From contig JANYKN010000125.1 in assembly GCA_025361565.1 (NCBI GenBank), positions 202,344 to 266,343 on the forward strand: 64,000 bases of DNA. Direction: 5' to 3'. A model generated the notes under the pieces. That model worked only from the letters and a program-made list of their open reading frames with translations, did no database searches and had not been told where the DNA came from. Each line of letters starts with the position of its first letter. The stretch's first letter is position 1. Origin of the DNA: Bacteroidota bacterium (GTDB lineage: Bacteria > Bacteroidota > Bacteroidia > Bacteroidales > NBLH01). A program made the position numbers and the translations under genes. Shown here in pieces: positions 1 to 9,756 of the stretch.

Positions 1-117
1 TGATTTTTCATTTCTGAAAAATATCTTTGGTTCATTATCTATTTCGCCCTGAGCAATCAAAGAAAAGACAAAAACCATAGAAAACAAAAAAAGTATGATA
101 ACTCTTTTCAATTTCAT
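1..117 (-). CDS. Secreted protein, N-terminal fragment (cut by window edge)
   Basis: An ATG at 117 reading leftwards stays open to base 1, giving 39 residues. It begins MKLKR, followed by about 17 hydrophobic residues and a likely signal peptidase cut near LIAQG, so it is an exported protein whose body lies outside the window. Glutamine just after the cleavage site is common in secreted Bacteroidetes proteins. Nothing in the visible mature part (EIDNEPKIFF) identifies a family. Confidence 0.6.
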   Translation of the reverse strand, partial: MKLKRVIILFLFSMVFVFSLIAQGEIDNEPKIFFRNEKS

Positions 118-158
118 AATCTGGTATAATTCTGGTAAATTGGTTTAGTATATTTCTT

Positions 159-299
159 TTAGTTTACTGTAGCATGATTTGCCGGAAGTTCAATCATAGA
201 ATAGGCCGGACACGGTGGAGCACTTTTAAATCCTCTGCATGAACTCATAAAAACAACAAGACCAAAAACAACCAAAACGAGATAAATTTTCTTTTTCAT
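159..299 (-). CDS. Small lipoprotein, 46 aa
   Basis: A complete short ORF: ATG at 299, stop TAA at 159-161. It starts MKKKIYLVLVVFGLVVF and then has a lipobox ending in Cys21 (FMSSC), so the mature product would be a lipid-anchored peptide of 26 residues with one further Cys (PPCPAYSM). It lies about 40 bases upstream of the preceding leftward secreted gene and may be co-transcribed with it. Function unknown. It is too short for default gene callers, but the signal peptide and lipobox make it credible. Confidence 0.55.
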   Translation of the reverse strand: MKKKIYLVLVVFGLVVFMSSCRGFKSAPPCPAYSMIELPANHATVN

Positions 300-492
300 A
301 CTTAAACAATTAAATAATTAACCTGAAAACTTTGCAAATATAATTTATTTTAATGAAAACCTAAATTAGCTAAAATTTATTGTATACCACGCAATTATTG
401 TGCATCAATTATATTTATTTAACAAAATAGCCAAAATTGGAAAATGTTTGTCAAATTTGAATTTAATTTGCATTTTAATTAAATAGTTGATT

Positions 493-1251
493 ATGGAAAC
501 TTTACAAACTATTATAAATCATAGAACCATCCGTAAATATCAAACAACAAAAATTGAACCTGAAATTCTTGATCAGATATTAAAAGCAGGAACTTGTGCT
601 TCAACAACTGGCAATATGCAGGTTTATTGTATTATTGTAAGCAGTGATGAAAAAATAAAAGAAGATCTCTGGGCTGCTCATTTTAAGCAAGATATGGTAA
701 AACAGGCACCTTTAGTACTTACATTTTGTGCAGATTTTAACAGATTTAATATTTGGTGTAAATTAAGAAATGCAAATGCAGGATACGATAACTTTTTATC
801 CTTTTACACAGCCTCAATTGATGCATTACTTGTTGCCCAAAACGTTGCAATTGCGGCAGAATCTTTCGGTCTGGGAATTTGTTATCTGGGAACAACCACA
901 TATATGGCAGACTCAATAATCAAAATTCTTGATTTGCCTGAAAATGTCGTACCAGTTACCACTTTGGTTATAGGTTATCCTTCAGAGATTCCTGATCTGA
1001 CAGATCGATTACCACTCAATGGAGTTGTACATTACGAAAAATATAAAAATTATTCTTCGGAACAAATCAATAGAATTTATTCTGAAAAAGAAGGGTTACT
1101 GTCTACAAAAGAGCTAATTGAAATTAATAAAACGGAAAATCTAGCACAAATTTTTACAGATAAACGATATTCTAAAAAAGACAATATAAATTTTTCAAAA
1201 AGCTATTTAAAAGTGATTGAAAACCAAGGTTTCATGAACAATGAATTATAA
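493..1251 (+). CDS. Nitroreductase family (FMN) oxidoreductase, NfsA/FRP-like
   Basis: The 252-aa product reads as a flavin-dependent NADPH oxidoreductase of the NfsA/FRP group. It has the N-terminal HRTIRKY phosphate-binding motif, a central SFGLGICYLG segment lining the FMN site, and a C-terminal extension, at the length usual for the NfsA type. Such enzymes reduce nitroaromatics, quinones or free flavin in the cytoplasm; the true substrate cannot be read from sequence. The ATG at 493 is preferred over a TTG six bases upstream. The gene stands alone, with about 190 bases to the upstream lipoprotein and 250 downstream to the next gene. Confidence 0.85.
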   Translation: METLQTIINHRTIRKYQTTKIEPEILDQILKAGTCASTTGNMQVYCIIVSSDEKIKEDLWAAHFKQDMVKQAPLVLTFCADFNRFNIWCKLRNANAGYDNFLSFYTASIDALLVAQNVAIAAESFGLGICYLGTTTYMADSIIKILDLPENVVPVTTLVIGYPSEIPDLTDRLPLNGVVHYEKYKNYSSEQINRIYSEKEGLLSTKELIEINKTENLAQIFTDKRYSKKDNINFSKSYLKVIENQGFMNNEL

Positions 1252-1504
1252 AAAGGAATAAGCATTTTTCTTATATTTTGATAATTCATTTTAAGCGATT
1301 TATCAAATAATATACTTGTATGAAAGTTTTTAAAATTATAATAAATAGATTAAAATTAGCGTGTTAATTGTATAATGATTATGCAATTTTATAGCTATTT
1401 TTGAACAATATCAATCTTAGCATAATAAACATATAATTAATCAAAGGAAAAGCTTAATTTGGTCAAAAGCCTAAGTCAATGGCAAGAATTTATTCTTACT
1501 TTTA

Positions 1505-2191
1505 ATGACGAATTCCTTAAATCAAAATAAAATGGGTTGGAATATATTTAAAAAAAGTAAGGAACAGGAAATAACTCTGGAAGAGAGGGTAAATCTTGCT
1601 CTACAAAAAGCAAAAGAGGACAAAAATCTTGCAGCTAAAGAGATAAGGGACATTAATAAATGGGCTGCAGAAGCGATTATTGATGTTTATAGTGCATTTT
1701 TTCCTAATTCAAATTTGACTTATTACAGAAATCAATATGCTGAAACAGCACTTACTGAATATAGCAATATAAAAGCAAAATATGCAAGTCAACTTGAAGC
1801 TGAAATGGCCGAAAAGTGTGATAAAATAGTTTCCGGGTATTTAAATCAAATTCAATTGAGAGAATCAAAATTGAAACTATTTGAGAAAATTGAAGCTGAT
1901 TATATGAAAACCAAGGAAAAACTCCGAATGGCAGAGAAACAAGGACAAAGAGGCGATAAAATGCAGGAACATGAACAAAGACTTAAAAACCTTGATAATG
2001 ATTCCTCAAGTTTATCAAATGCAATGACAGAAACTTATAAGCTTGACGATCTGAAAGAAGAAATTGCAACTAAAGAAGAATATTTTAACCAACTTGAAAA
2101 ACTCCATAGCCAGTTTTCTGATGATTCGGATTATAATAACTCAATTGCTTATAAAGGTGAAATTGATAAAATGCTTGAAGATATGAAATAG
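1505..2191 (+). CDS. Hypothetical coiled-coil protein
   Basis: A 228-aa, highly charged, soluble protein with no signal peptide or membrane segment. Most of it (about residues 15-60 and 95-200) is rich in Lys/Glu/Ala/Leu heptads typical of long helical coiled coils. It starts MTNSLNQNK; a second ATG nine codons in (MGWNIFKKSK) could be the true start. No family recognised. It is single and followed by a strong bidirectional terminator shared with gapA. Confidence 0.6.
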   Translation: MTNSLNQNKMGWNIFKKSKEQEITLEERVNLALQKAKEDKNLAAKEIRDINKWAAEAIIDVYSAFFPNSNLTYYRNQYAETALTEYSNIKAKYASQLEAEMAEKCDKIVSGYLNQIQLRESKLKLFEKIEADYMKTKEKLRMAEKQGQRGDKMQEHEQRLKNLDNDSSSLSNAMTETYKLDDLKEEIATKEEYFNQLEKLHSQFSDDSDYNNSIAYKGEIDKMLEDMK

Positions 2192-2237
2192 TTGGTAATT
2201 AGAAATTTGAAACGAGAAATTTGGAAAATTAAGTAAC

Positions 2238-2273
2238 AAAAAAAGTCCTGTCAAAATTGACAGGACTTTTTTT
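2238..2273. terminator. Bidirectional rho-independent terminator
   Basis: A perfect hairpin with stem AAAGTCCTGTCA / TGACAGGACTTT around a short AT loop, preceded by an A-run and followed by a T-run. It can end both the rightward coiled-coil gene and the leftward gapA, which converge here. Confidence 0.85.
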
Positions 2274-2289
2274 AATATCAAATAATTGT

Positions 2290-3354
<1,065 letters not shown>

Positions 3355-3451
3355 TCATAAAAAAAGACATGAAAAATCTATAAATTAATAAAACCATTCA
3401 GAAATTTGTGTATTGTAGCTATAAATATGACATTTGTGCAAAATATAAAAT

Positions 3452-4498
3452 ATGGAGCTTAAAGAAAGAATTGATGCATTTGTGAAGTTGGGAGAATTAT
3501 TGCCAAAACTTATTGATTATAAAAATGATAAAGATAAAAATGCCATCGATTTCCAGCATTTGCTTGAGACTGTAAAAAGTTCGAATGAATGGTTTACCCT
3601 TGAAAGTCTGATTTATTCATTGACTTCGATAGCAGAAAACTTAAAAATTGACAATATTCGAAATTGGACAAACAGATATCCTTCAATTCAAAATAAAATT
3701 GAACAAAAAAGAGTAGGCCTTGTTACTGCCGGAAATATTCCGCTGGTTGGATTTCATGATGTATTGTCGGTTTTAATTGCAGGGCATGAAATTGTAATTA
3801 AACTTTCATCGAAAGACGACAAATTAATGAAAAGGATTGTTGAATTGCTCAAAAATATCAATCATGGCTTTGACAATTTAATCTCTTTTGAAAATAACCA
3901 ACTAAAAAAGTTTGATGCAATTATAGCCACAGGAAGCAACAATTCAGCAAAATATTTTGAATATTACTTTGGAAAATATCCGAATATCATCAGAAAAAAC
4001 AGAAATTCACTGGCCATATTAACCGGTGATGAAACCAAAGACGATTTGGATTTGCTGGCTGATGATATTTTGCTGTATTATGGATTGGGCTGCAGGAATG
4101 TTTCGAAGATATATATTCCTGAAAATTATAATATTGACAGGCTTTTTGAGTCGGTTTACAAATATCGCGAATACGCAAACCACAACAAATTTGCAAATAA
4201 TTATAACTACAACAAGTCCATTTACTTGATGAACAAAGCATCTTTTTGGGAAAATGGATTTATGATTATGAAAGAAGACACAGGCTTGACTTCACCTATT
4301 TCGGTAGTTTATATTGAGCGATATCAAGACATTGAAAAAGTGAAAGCAAGCATTGAAGCACAAAAGGATCAAATTCAGTGTGTAGTTGCAAAAGCTGGCA
4401 TTGTAGTAGGTTCTGTTTTGTTTGGAGAAACCCAAAAACCGAACCTTTGGGATTATGCAGATAATGTGGACACTATGCAATTTTTACTTTCATTGTGA
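3452..4498 (+). CDS. Acyl-CoA reductase (LuxC-like domain)
   Basis: The 348-aa protein fits the acyl-CoA reductase (PF05893, LuxC-type, aldehyde dehydrogenase fold) found widely in Bacteroidetes. It has a nucleotide-binding stretch AGNIPLVGFHD near residue 93, a conserved IKLSSKDD segment, and GLGCRNVSK near residue 210 with the candidate catalytic Cys. It would reduce a fatty acyl-CoA or similar thioester to the aldehyde with NADPH. The lux name does not imply light production; no other lux gene is present. Six bases separate it from miaA, so the two are probably co-transcribed. Confidence 0.75.
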   Translation: MELKERIDAFVKLGELLPKLIDYKNDKDKNAIDFQHLLETVKSSNEWFTLESLIYSLTSIAENLKIDNIRNWTNRYPSIQNKIEQKRVGLVTAGNIPLVGFHDVLSVLIAGHEIVIKLSSKDDKLMKRIVELLKNINHGFDNLISFENNQLKKFDAIIATGSNNSAKYFEYYFGKYPNIIRKNRNSLAILTGDETKDDLDLLADDILLYYGLGCRNVSKIYIPENYNIDRLFESVYKYREYANHNKFANNYNYNKSIYLMNKASFWENGFMIMKEDTGLTSPISVVYIERYQDIEKVKASIEAQKDQIQCVVAKAGIVVGSVLFGETQKPNLWDYADNVDTMQFLLSL

Positions 4499-4504
4499 TA
4501 TTGG

Positions 4505-5407
4505 ATGAAAACGCTCATTGTAATAGTTGGTCCCACGGGCATTGGTAAAACCGATTTCGCAATTTATCTAGCCAAAGTATTGAAAACTGAAATCATTTCT
4601 GCCGATTCAAGACAAGTTTTTAAAGAATTAAAAATTGGAACCGCTGTGCCTTCTGACCAGCAGCTGAGCGAGGTTAAACATCATTTCATAGGCAATATTT
4701 CAATACATGATTATTACAATGCGAGTATATACGAATTTGCTGTTATTGAACTGCTTAATACACTTTTTGAGACCATGGAAACTGCTGTTTTAGTTGGAGG
4801 TTCGGGTATGTATATCGATGCGGTTTGTAATGGAATAGATGATTTGCCAGACATTGATCCTGAAATAAGGTTGTTTTTGAACGAAAAATATAAAAACGAA
4901 GGAATAGAAAGTATTCGTTTTGAGTTAAACAAGCTTGACCCGGAATATTATAAAATAGTTGACCTGAAAAACCCAAAGCGGATTCTAAAGGGACTGGAAA
5001 TCTGCATGATGACAGGCAGAACTTATACTTCGCACCGAAAAGCAATAAAAAAGGAGCGCAATTTCAATCTAATAAAGATTGGTTTGCAAATGGATCGCGA
5101 AAAGCTCTATGAAAGGATTGATAAAAGGGTTGATGAGATGTTTGAGCAGGGACTTTTGGACGAAGCCAAAACTTTTTATCCATACAAAGAAATAAATGCT
5201 TTAAATACAGTAGGTTACAAAGAATTATACGATCATTTTGACGGTGAATATGATTTGGAAAAAGCAATAGAACTCATCAAGCGAAACTCTAGAAGATACG
5301 CCAAACGGCAGCTTTCGTGGTTTATGAGGGACAAAGAAATTAATTGGTTTGAGCCTACGGAAAAAGAAAAAATTATCGATTATATTAATTCTACTTTGGT
5401 AAATTAA
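4505..5407 (+). CDS. miaA: tRNA dimethylallyltransferase
   Basis: A 300-aa enzyme that transfers a dimethylallyl group to N6 of A37 in tRNAs reading U-starting codons. The P-loop GPTGIGKTDFA sits at residues 8-18, and SADSRQVFK (about 36-44) carries the conserved Asp/Arg of the active site. Length is normal. It lies directly downstream of the acyl-CoA reductase. The enzyme that acts next on the same base, MiaB, is encoded separately at 16244. Confidence 0.95.
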   Translation: MKTLIVIVGPTGIGKTDFAIYLAKVLKTEIISADSRQVFKELKIGTAVPSDQQLSEVKHHFIGNISIHDYYNASIYEFAVIELLNTLFETMETAVLVGGSGMYIDAVCNGIDDLPDIDPEIRLFLNEKYKNEGIESIRFELNKLDPEYYKIVDLKNPKRILKGLEICMMTGRTYTSHRKAIKKERNFNLIKIGLQMDREKLYERIDKRVDEMFEQGLLDEAKTFYPYKEINALNTVGYKELYDHFDGEYDLEKAIELIKRNSRRYAKRQLSWFMRDKEINWFEPTEKEKIIDYINSTLVN

Positions 5408-5796
5408 GTATATTATTGTAAGATACTGAATAATAGAAAGATAATTTAGTTAAGTCATGCTGTATGTTTTTTTACTAATAGACCAAACCTAATCACTTAT
5501 TTTTCCTTTGCATTGAAGCTTTTTTTGTATCTTTAAATGTTCTGTTTTTCTTTTTTCTTTTCCTTGATGAAAAGAAACAAAAATCAAGACAAAAATATCC
5601 TTTTCAGAGCATTTACTTATGCTTGGAGCACGGCCGACGGATTTTTGTCGCAGAACGCCCATAGTCCTCTACAATTTCGACGATTAAGGTGTTTCTTTTT
5701 TTTATAGCTTCAAATGAACTATAAAATAGTAATAGTTGATATCGAATGTAATATTTCAATATGTAAAAGTAGAATTAAGAAAAATATGACTTTAAA
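5408..5796. other. Intergenic region with repeat-like, locally GC-richer segment
   Basis: 389 bases without a supported gene. About 5517-5600 is pyrimidine-rich and holds an inverted repeat CTTGAT (5563-5568) / ATCAAG (5583-5588). About 5620-5680 (GGAGCACGGCCGACGG and onwards) is clearly richer in GC than the surroundings. The segment resembles dispersed intergenic elements of Bacteroidetes, but copy number cannot be judged from one window. It presumably also contains the promoter for the Nudix gene. Confidence 0.35.
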
Positions 5797-6264
5797 ATGC
5801 AAAACAGAGATATAAAGCAATTTACAGTTAGGGTATATGCCATTATTGTGAATGATAAAAATGAGGTACTTTTAAGCGATGAGTTTCAACTAGATAGAAA
5901 AATGACTAAATTTCCAGGCGGTGGAATGGAGTTTGGCGAAGGAACCATTGAATGCCTTGAGCGCGAGGCCATTGAAGAGTTCGGGCAAGAATTGGAAGTT
6001 TTGGATCATTTCTACACCACCGATTTTTTTCAGCAGGCCTTGTTCAGAAGTGGATATCAAGTAATTAGTATTTATTATAAAGCAAGGTTTAAAGATGAAA
6101 TTAAATTCAAATTATCATCAAAAACATTTGATTTTACAGAATTGGTCAATGGAACCCAATCGTTTAGATGGCAGAAAATCAGCCAACTGAACGTTGATGA
6201 AATCCTTTTTCCAATCGATAAAAAAGTAGCAACGATGTTAATGGAACAATATAATAAAGCTTAA
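5797..6264 (+). CDS. Nudix hydrolase
   Basis: A 155-aa protein with a clear Nudix box (pattern GX5EX7REUXEEXGU) from about residue 47 to 69: GGGMEFGEG followed by REAIEEFGQEL. The Glu residues that bind the metal are present. Nudix enzymes cleave nucleoside diphosphates linked to another group; the substrate cannot be assigned. It ends one base before the ATG of the glycosyltransferase, so the two form an operon. Confidence 0.85.
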   Translation: MQNRDIKQFTVRVYAIIVNDKNEVLLSDEFQLDRKMTKFPGGGMEFGEGTIECLEREAIEEFGQELEVLDHFYTTDFFQQALFRSGYQVISIYYKARFKDEIKFKLSSKTFDFTELVNGTQSFRWQKISQLNVDEILFPIDKKVATMLMEQYNKA

Positions 6265-6265
6265 A

Positions 6266-7255
6266 ATGAAATTCAGCATAATAATACCAGTTTACAACCG
6301 TCCTGATGAAGTTGATGAGTTATTGGATAGTCTTTGCAGACAAAAAAGTGGCGAATTTGAGATAATAATTGTAGAGGATGGCTCTGATAATAAATGTGAT
6401 ACGATTGTAGAAAAGTACAAAGACAAATTGGATATCCATTATTTTTTCAAAGAAAACGGTGGCCCTGCACAAGCTAGAAATTTTGGATCCGAAAGAGCCA
6501 AATACGATTATTTCATTTTTTTTGATTCGGATTGTATTATTCCTGAAAACTATTTTTCTATTGTTAATCAACAACTTACAGATAAATTCACCGATGCTTA
6601 TGGTGGACCCGATGCTGCACACGAAAGTTTTACAACCATCCAAAAAGCAATTAGCTATTCGATGACTTCATTTTTTACAACCGGCGGCATTAGGGGTGGA
6701 AATGAAAAAATGGAACAATTTAAACCGCGTAGTTTCAATATGGGCTATTCGAGAAAAGTATTTGAGACAACCCATGGATTTTCGAATATGCGCTTTGGCG
6801 AAGATGTGGATATGAGTTTGAAGATTTTGGACAATGGATTTAAAACCCAATTGATTAAAGAAGCGTTTGTATATCATAAACGGCGAACCGATTTCAGGAA
6901 ATTTTTCAAACAGGTTTACAATTCAGGAATTGCAAGGATCAATCTCGAAAAAAGGCATCCGGGATCCTTAAAATTGGTACATGCTATGCCTGCTGCATTT
7001 TTGGTTGGTACTGTATTTTTATTGATAATGGGAATCATTCATTGGATTTTCTTCACTCCTATTGCCTTTTATATTGTTTTAATATTTATTGATGCATTTT
7101 TCACAACCAAAAATCCTTCAGTAGCTTTAGCTTCTATAATTTCTTCATTTACCCAACTTTACGGATATGGCAGTGGTTTTTTGGTTTCTTTTTGGAAAAG
7201 AATAATCCTCAAAAGAGATGAGTTTCATGCTTTTAATAAGAATTTTTATAAATAA
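6266..7255 (+). CDS. Glycosyltransferase family 2, membrane-anchored
   Basis: The 329-aa protein has an N-terminal GT-A domain (about 1-230). It starts FSIIIPVYNRPDEVDELL, has the FFDSDC metal-binding DxD-like motif near residue 90 and a GEDVD acceptor-side motif near 180. The C-terminus (about 238-300) has two to three hydrophobic segments that anchor it in the inner membrane. It likely transfers sugars to a lipid or cell-surface glycan. It is co-transcribed with the Nudix gene and converges on thrC. Confidence 0.85.
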   Translation: MKFSIIIPVYNRPDEVDELLDSLCRQKSGEFEIIIVEDGSDNKCDTIVEKYKDKLDIHYFFKENGGPAQARNFGSERAKYDYFIFFDSDCIIPENYFSIVNQQLTDKFTDAYGGPDAAHESFTTIQKAISYSMTSFFTTGGIRGGNEKMEQFKPRSFNMGYSRKVFETTHGFSNMRFGEDVDMSLKILDNGFKTQLIKEAFVYHKRRTDFRKFFKQVYNSGIARINLEKRHPGSLKLVHAMPAAFLVGTVFLLIMGIIHWIFFTPIAFYIVLIFIDAFFTTKNPSVALASIISSFTQLYGYGSGFLVSFWKRIILKRDEFHAFNKNFYK

Positions 7256-7266
7256 AATTGTGGATA

Positions 7267-7324
7267 TTGAGCTTGTCGCAATATATAAGTTATTGATTAT
7301 TAATCTACATATCGACAAGCTCAA
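7267..7324. repeat. Palindromic REP-like element / possible bidirectional terminator
   Basis: Perfect 12-base arms TTGAGCTTGTCG (7267-7278) and CGACAAGCTCAA (7313-7324) flank a 34-base AT-rich loop between the convergent glycosyltransferase and thrC genes. The arm sequence is of a type often dispersed in Bacteroidetes intergenic regions. A related single arm (TTGAGCCTGTCGAA) occurs near 60709 inside the prophage. Confidence 0.6.
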
Positions 7325-7358
7325 CGTCAAGAAATCCCTTTTAGAAGCCTTTATTTGA

Positions 7359-8651
7359 TTATTTCCTACCCAAAAGAAACGCTTTAAAATCCTTAAAACT
7401 ATTCTCCATTGGAATAGAGAACTTTTTCTTTTTAAGGGTAGCTTGCAAGGATTCGGGTATTTCAAGTTTGATTGACAAAGCTTCTTCAACAGTATCTTTA
7501 AATTTGGCCGGATGCGCAGTTTCAAGAAAAACGCCCACTGCATCGTTTTTTACCAGATATTGCTTTAATGCGGCATATGCCACAGCACCATGTGGATCAA
7601 GAATATAGCCTGTCCTTTTGTACATATCGGACATGGTCTTGATTGTCTCTTTGTCCGTAAAAGAATAACCAATCAAATCACGCGTAATTCTTTCCCAATT
7701 GTGATCATACAATTCCAAAATGCGGGCAAAATTACTTGGATCGCCTACATCCATAGCATTTGAAATGGTTTGCACGGAAGGCTTGGGTAAATAAAGTGCT
7801 GTTTTTAAGTATTCCGGTACCACATCATTAATATTCGAAGCGGCAATAAATTTGGAAATTGGCAATCCCATGTGTTTGGCAAATAATCCAGCTGTTAGGT
7901 TTCCATAATTTCCGCTAGGAACGGAAAATATGATTTGTTTTCTAGTTTCCTTAAGCTGAGCCATGGCATAAAAATAATAAACCATCTGTGGTAAAAACCT
8001 TGCTATGCTTATGGAATTGGCCGAACTAATATGTCCTTTTTTTCTGATTTCGAAATCGGAGAATGCTTTTTTAACCAAAGCCTGGCAATCGTCGAATGTG
8101 CCATTGACTTCAAGCGCTGTAATATTTTTGCCAAGGGTTGTAAACTGCTTTTCCTGAATTTCACTCACCATGCCTTTTGGATACAAAACAACCACATCTA
8201 CCCCTTCAATGCCCAAAAAGCCATTTGCAACGGCGCTTCCGGTATCACCCGAGGTAGCCACCAAAATAGTTGAGTGATAATCTGAAGTAAATTTGGCCAT
8301 TAACCTAGCAGTTACCCGTGCCCCAACATCTTTAAAAGCAAGCGTTGGCCCATGGAAAAGCTCCAACGAATAAACATCTTCTTCAACCTGTACAAGTGGA
8401 ATTTCAAAGTTTAATGCTTCCTTCATCAATTTTTGAAGCATCTCTTTTTCAATGCTATCGCCTGAAAATAAACCCATTAGATAATTACCAAGCTCGTGTA
8501 ACTTTTTATTTTTAAAGGTTACAAAAAATTCCTCGGATAATTGAGGTATTTCTATTGGGTAATACAAACCGCTATCTGGGGCTAAACCCTTTAATACAGC
8601 ATCTTTAAAGGTGGTTTCATGTGTTCCATGGTTTGTGCTGATGTATTTCAT
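7359..8651 (-). CDS. thrC: Threonine synthase
   Basis: A 430-aa PLP enzyme that converts O-phosphohomoserine to threonine, the last step of the pathway. It has the N-terminal STNHGTHETTF typical of the thrC group, the PLP-lysine motif LAFKDVGARV around residue 110, and the phosphate-binding ATSGDTGSAVANG loop near 130. It is the last gene of the leftward thrA-thrB-thrC operon, 94 bases after thrB. Confidence 0.95.
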   Translation of the reverse strand: MKYISTNHGTHETTFKDAVLKGLAPDSGLYYPIEIPQLSEEFFVTFKNKKLHELGNYLMGLFSGDSIEKEMLQKLMKEALNFEIPLVQVEEDVYSLELFHGPTLAFKDVGARVTARLMAKFTSDYHSTILVATSGDTGSAVANGFLGIEGVDVVVLYPKGMVSEIQEKQFTTLGKNITALEVNGTFDDCQALVKKAFSDFEIRKKGHISSANSISIARFLPQMVYYFYAMAQLKETRKQIIFSVPSGNYGNLTAGLFAKHMGLPISKFIAASNINDVVPEYLKTALYLPKPSVQTISNAMDVGDPSNFARILELYDHNWERITRDLIGYSFTDKETIKTMSDMYKRTGYILDPHGAVAYAALKQYLVKNDAVGVFLETAHPAKFKDTVEEALSIKLEIPESLQATLKKKKFSIPMENSFKDFKAFLLGRK

Positions 8652-8745
8652 AGGTATGAATTTTAATAGGTTTATATTTGTGAGTTAAGATTTTAACGTC
8701 AAAACAAGATGAAAAATATAGTTTTCAATATTTTATCCAAATGTA

Positions 8746-9720
8746 TTAATCCATCAACCTAGCTCCCTGATCACAGATTTTGGAAACGAACAGATGATAG
8801 CTTATACCATTGTTTTTATAAGTATCATTGAAAGCATGCTTTACTGCTTTGGCAATAGTTTCACCTTTTGAAAAAGCAAAAACAGCAGGCCCAGAACCTG
8901 CAATGCTGCAACCCAATGCACCAGCCTGAATGGCAGCGTTTTTTAATTCATAAAAATCGGGAATCAAATCTGCACGGACTGGTTCAATAATTATATCCTT
9001 CATTGATCTTCCAATTAACTCATAATTAGATTGGTAAAGCCCTGATATCAAGCCTGCAACATTTCCCCATTGAATAACTGCATTCTTTAATGCAATTTCT
9101 TTTGGTAAAATTTTCCGTGCTTCGATTGTTTTTATTTCAATCTGGGGATGAATAATAGTACAATATAAATCTTTAGGAGCATCTATTTCAATCATATCCA
9201 ATGGATTGTATCCTCTTATTAGGGCAAATTTACCTGTAATTGCTGGAGCCACATTATCGGCATGTTCCGCACCAGAAGCCAATTTTTCTCCTTGCATGGC
9301 AAAATGGACAAGCTCGTGTGAATTATAATTCCAACCAAATAGTTTATTAATACCAAAAGCCGCACCTGATGCACTCGCAGCACTAGATCCCATTCCACTT
9401 CCAGGGTTAATCAATTTATTGATTTCTATTTCAATGCCAAATTGCATATTTTTATCCTTCAACATTTCAATGGCAACAACTCCAGCCACATTTTTTTTAG
9501 GTTCTGTTGGCAAGTTACCTAATCCTTTTGAAATAATAGTTATCCCAAGCTTCTCCGTTTTTCTAAATATCATTTCATCGCCAATATTATGAAGTGCAAA
9601 TCCAAGAATATCAAACGCACACCCAACATTGGCAACGGTTGCAGGGGCAAAAACTTTTATTTCATCCAACATTATTTCAGCATTGGTGTTTTTATCTATT
9701 GAGGTTTTGGTTAAATCCAT
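8746..9720 (-). CDS. thrB: Homoserine kinase
   Basis: A GHMP-family kinase of 324 aa that phosphorylates homoserine with ATP. The ATP-binding glycine-rich motif PGSGMGSSAASASG is at about residues 105-118, and a C-terminal GSGPAVFAFSKGE matches GHMP motif 3. The ATG at 9720 is chosen over a TTG at 9738 because AAAGGAAA lies a suitable distance upstream of it. It lies between thrA (36 bases away) and thrC. Confidence 0.93.
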   Translation of the reverse strand: MDLTKTSIDKNTNAEIMLDEIKVFAPATVANVGCAFDILGFALHNIGDEMIFRKTEKLGITIISKGLGNLPTEPKKNVAGVVAIEMLKDKNMQFGIEIEINKLINPGSGMGSSAASASGAAFGINKLFGWNYNSHELVHFAMQGEKLASGAEHADNVAPAITGKFALIRGYNPLDMIEIDAPKDLYCTIIHPQIEIKTIEARKILPKEIALKNAVIQWGNVAGLISGLYQSNYELIGRSMKDIIIEPVRADLIPDFYELKNAAIQAGALGCSIAGSGPAVFAFSKGETIAKAVKHAFNDTYKNNGISYHLFVSKICDQGARLMD

Positions 9721-9756
9721 TGTATGATTTCCTTTCAATTTCTTTGTTGATTTGTA

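Noticed and set aside
3452..4498. Bioluminescence function for the LuxC-like gene
   Set aside because: No luxA, B, D or E genes nearby; Bacteroidetes acyl-CoA reductases of this type occur without light production.
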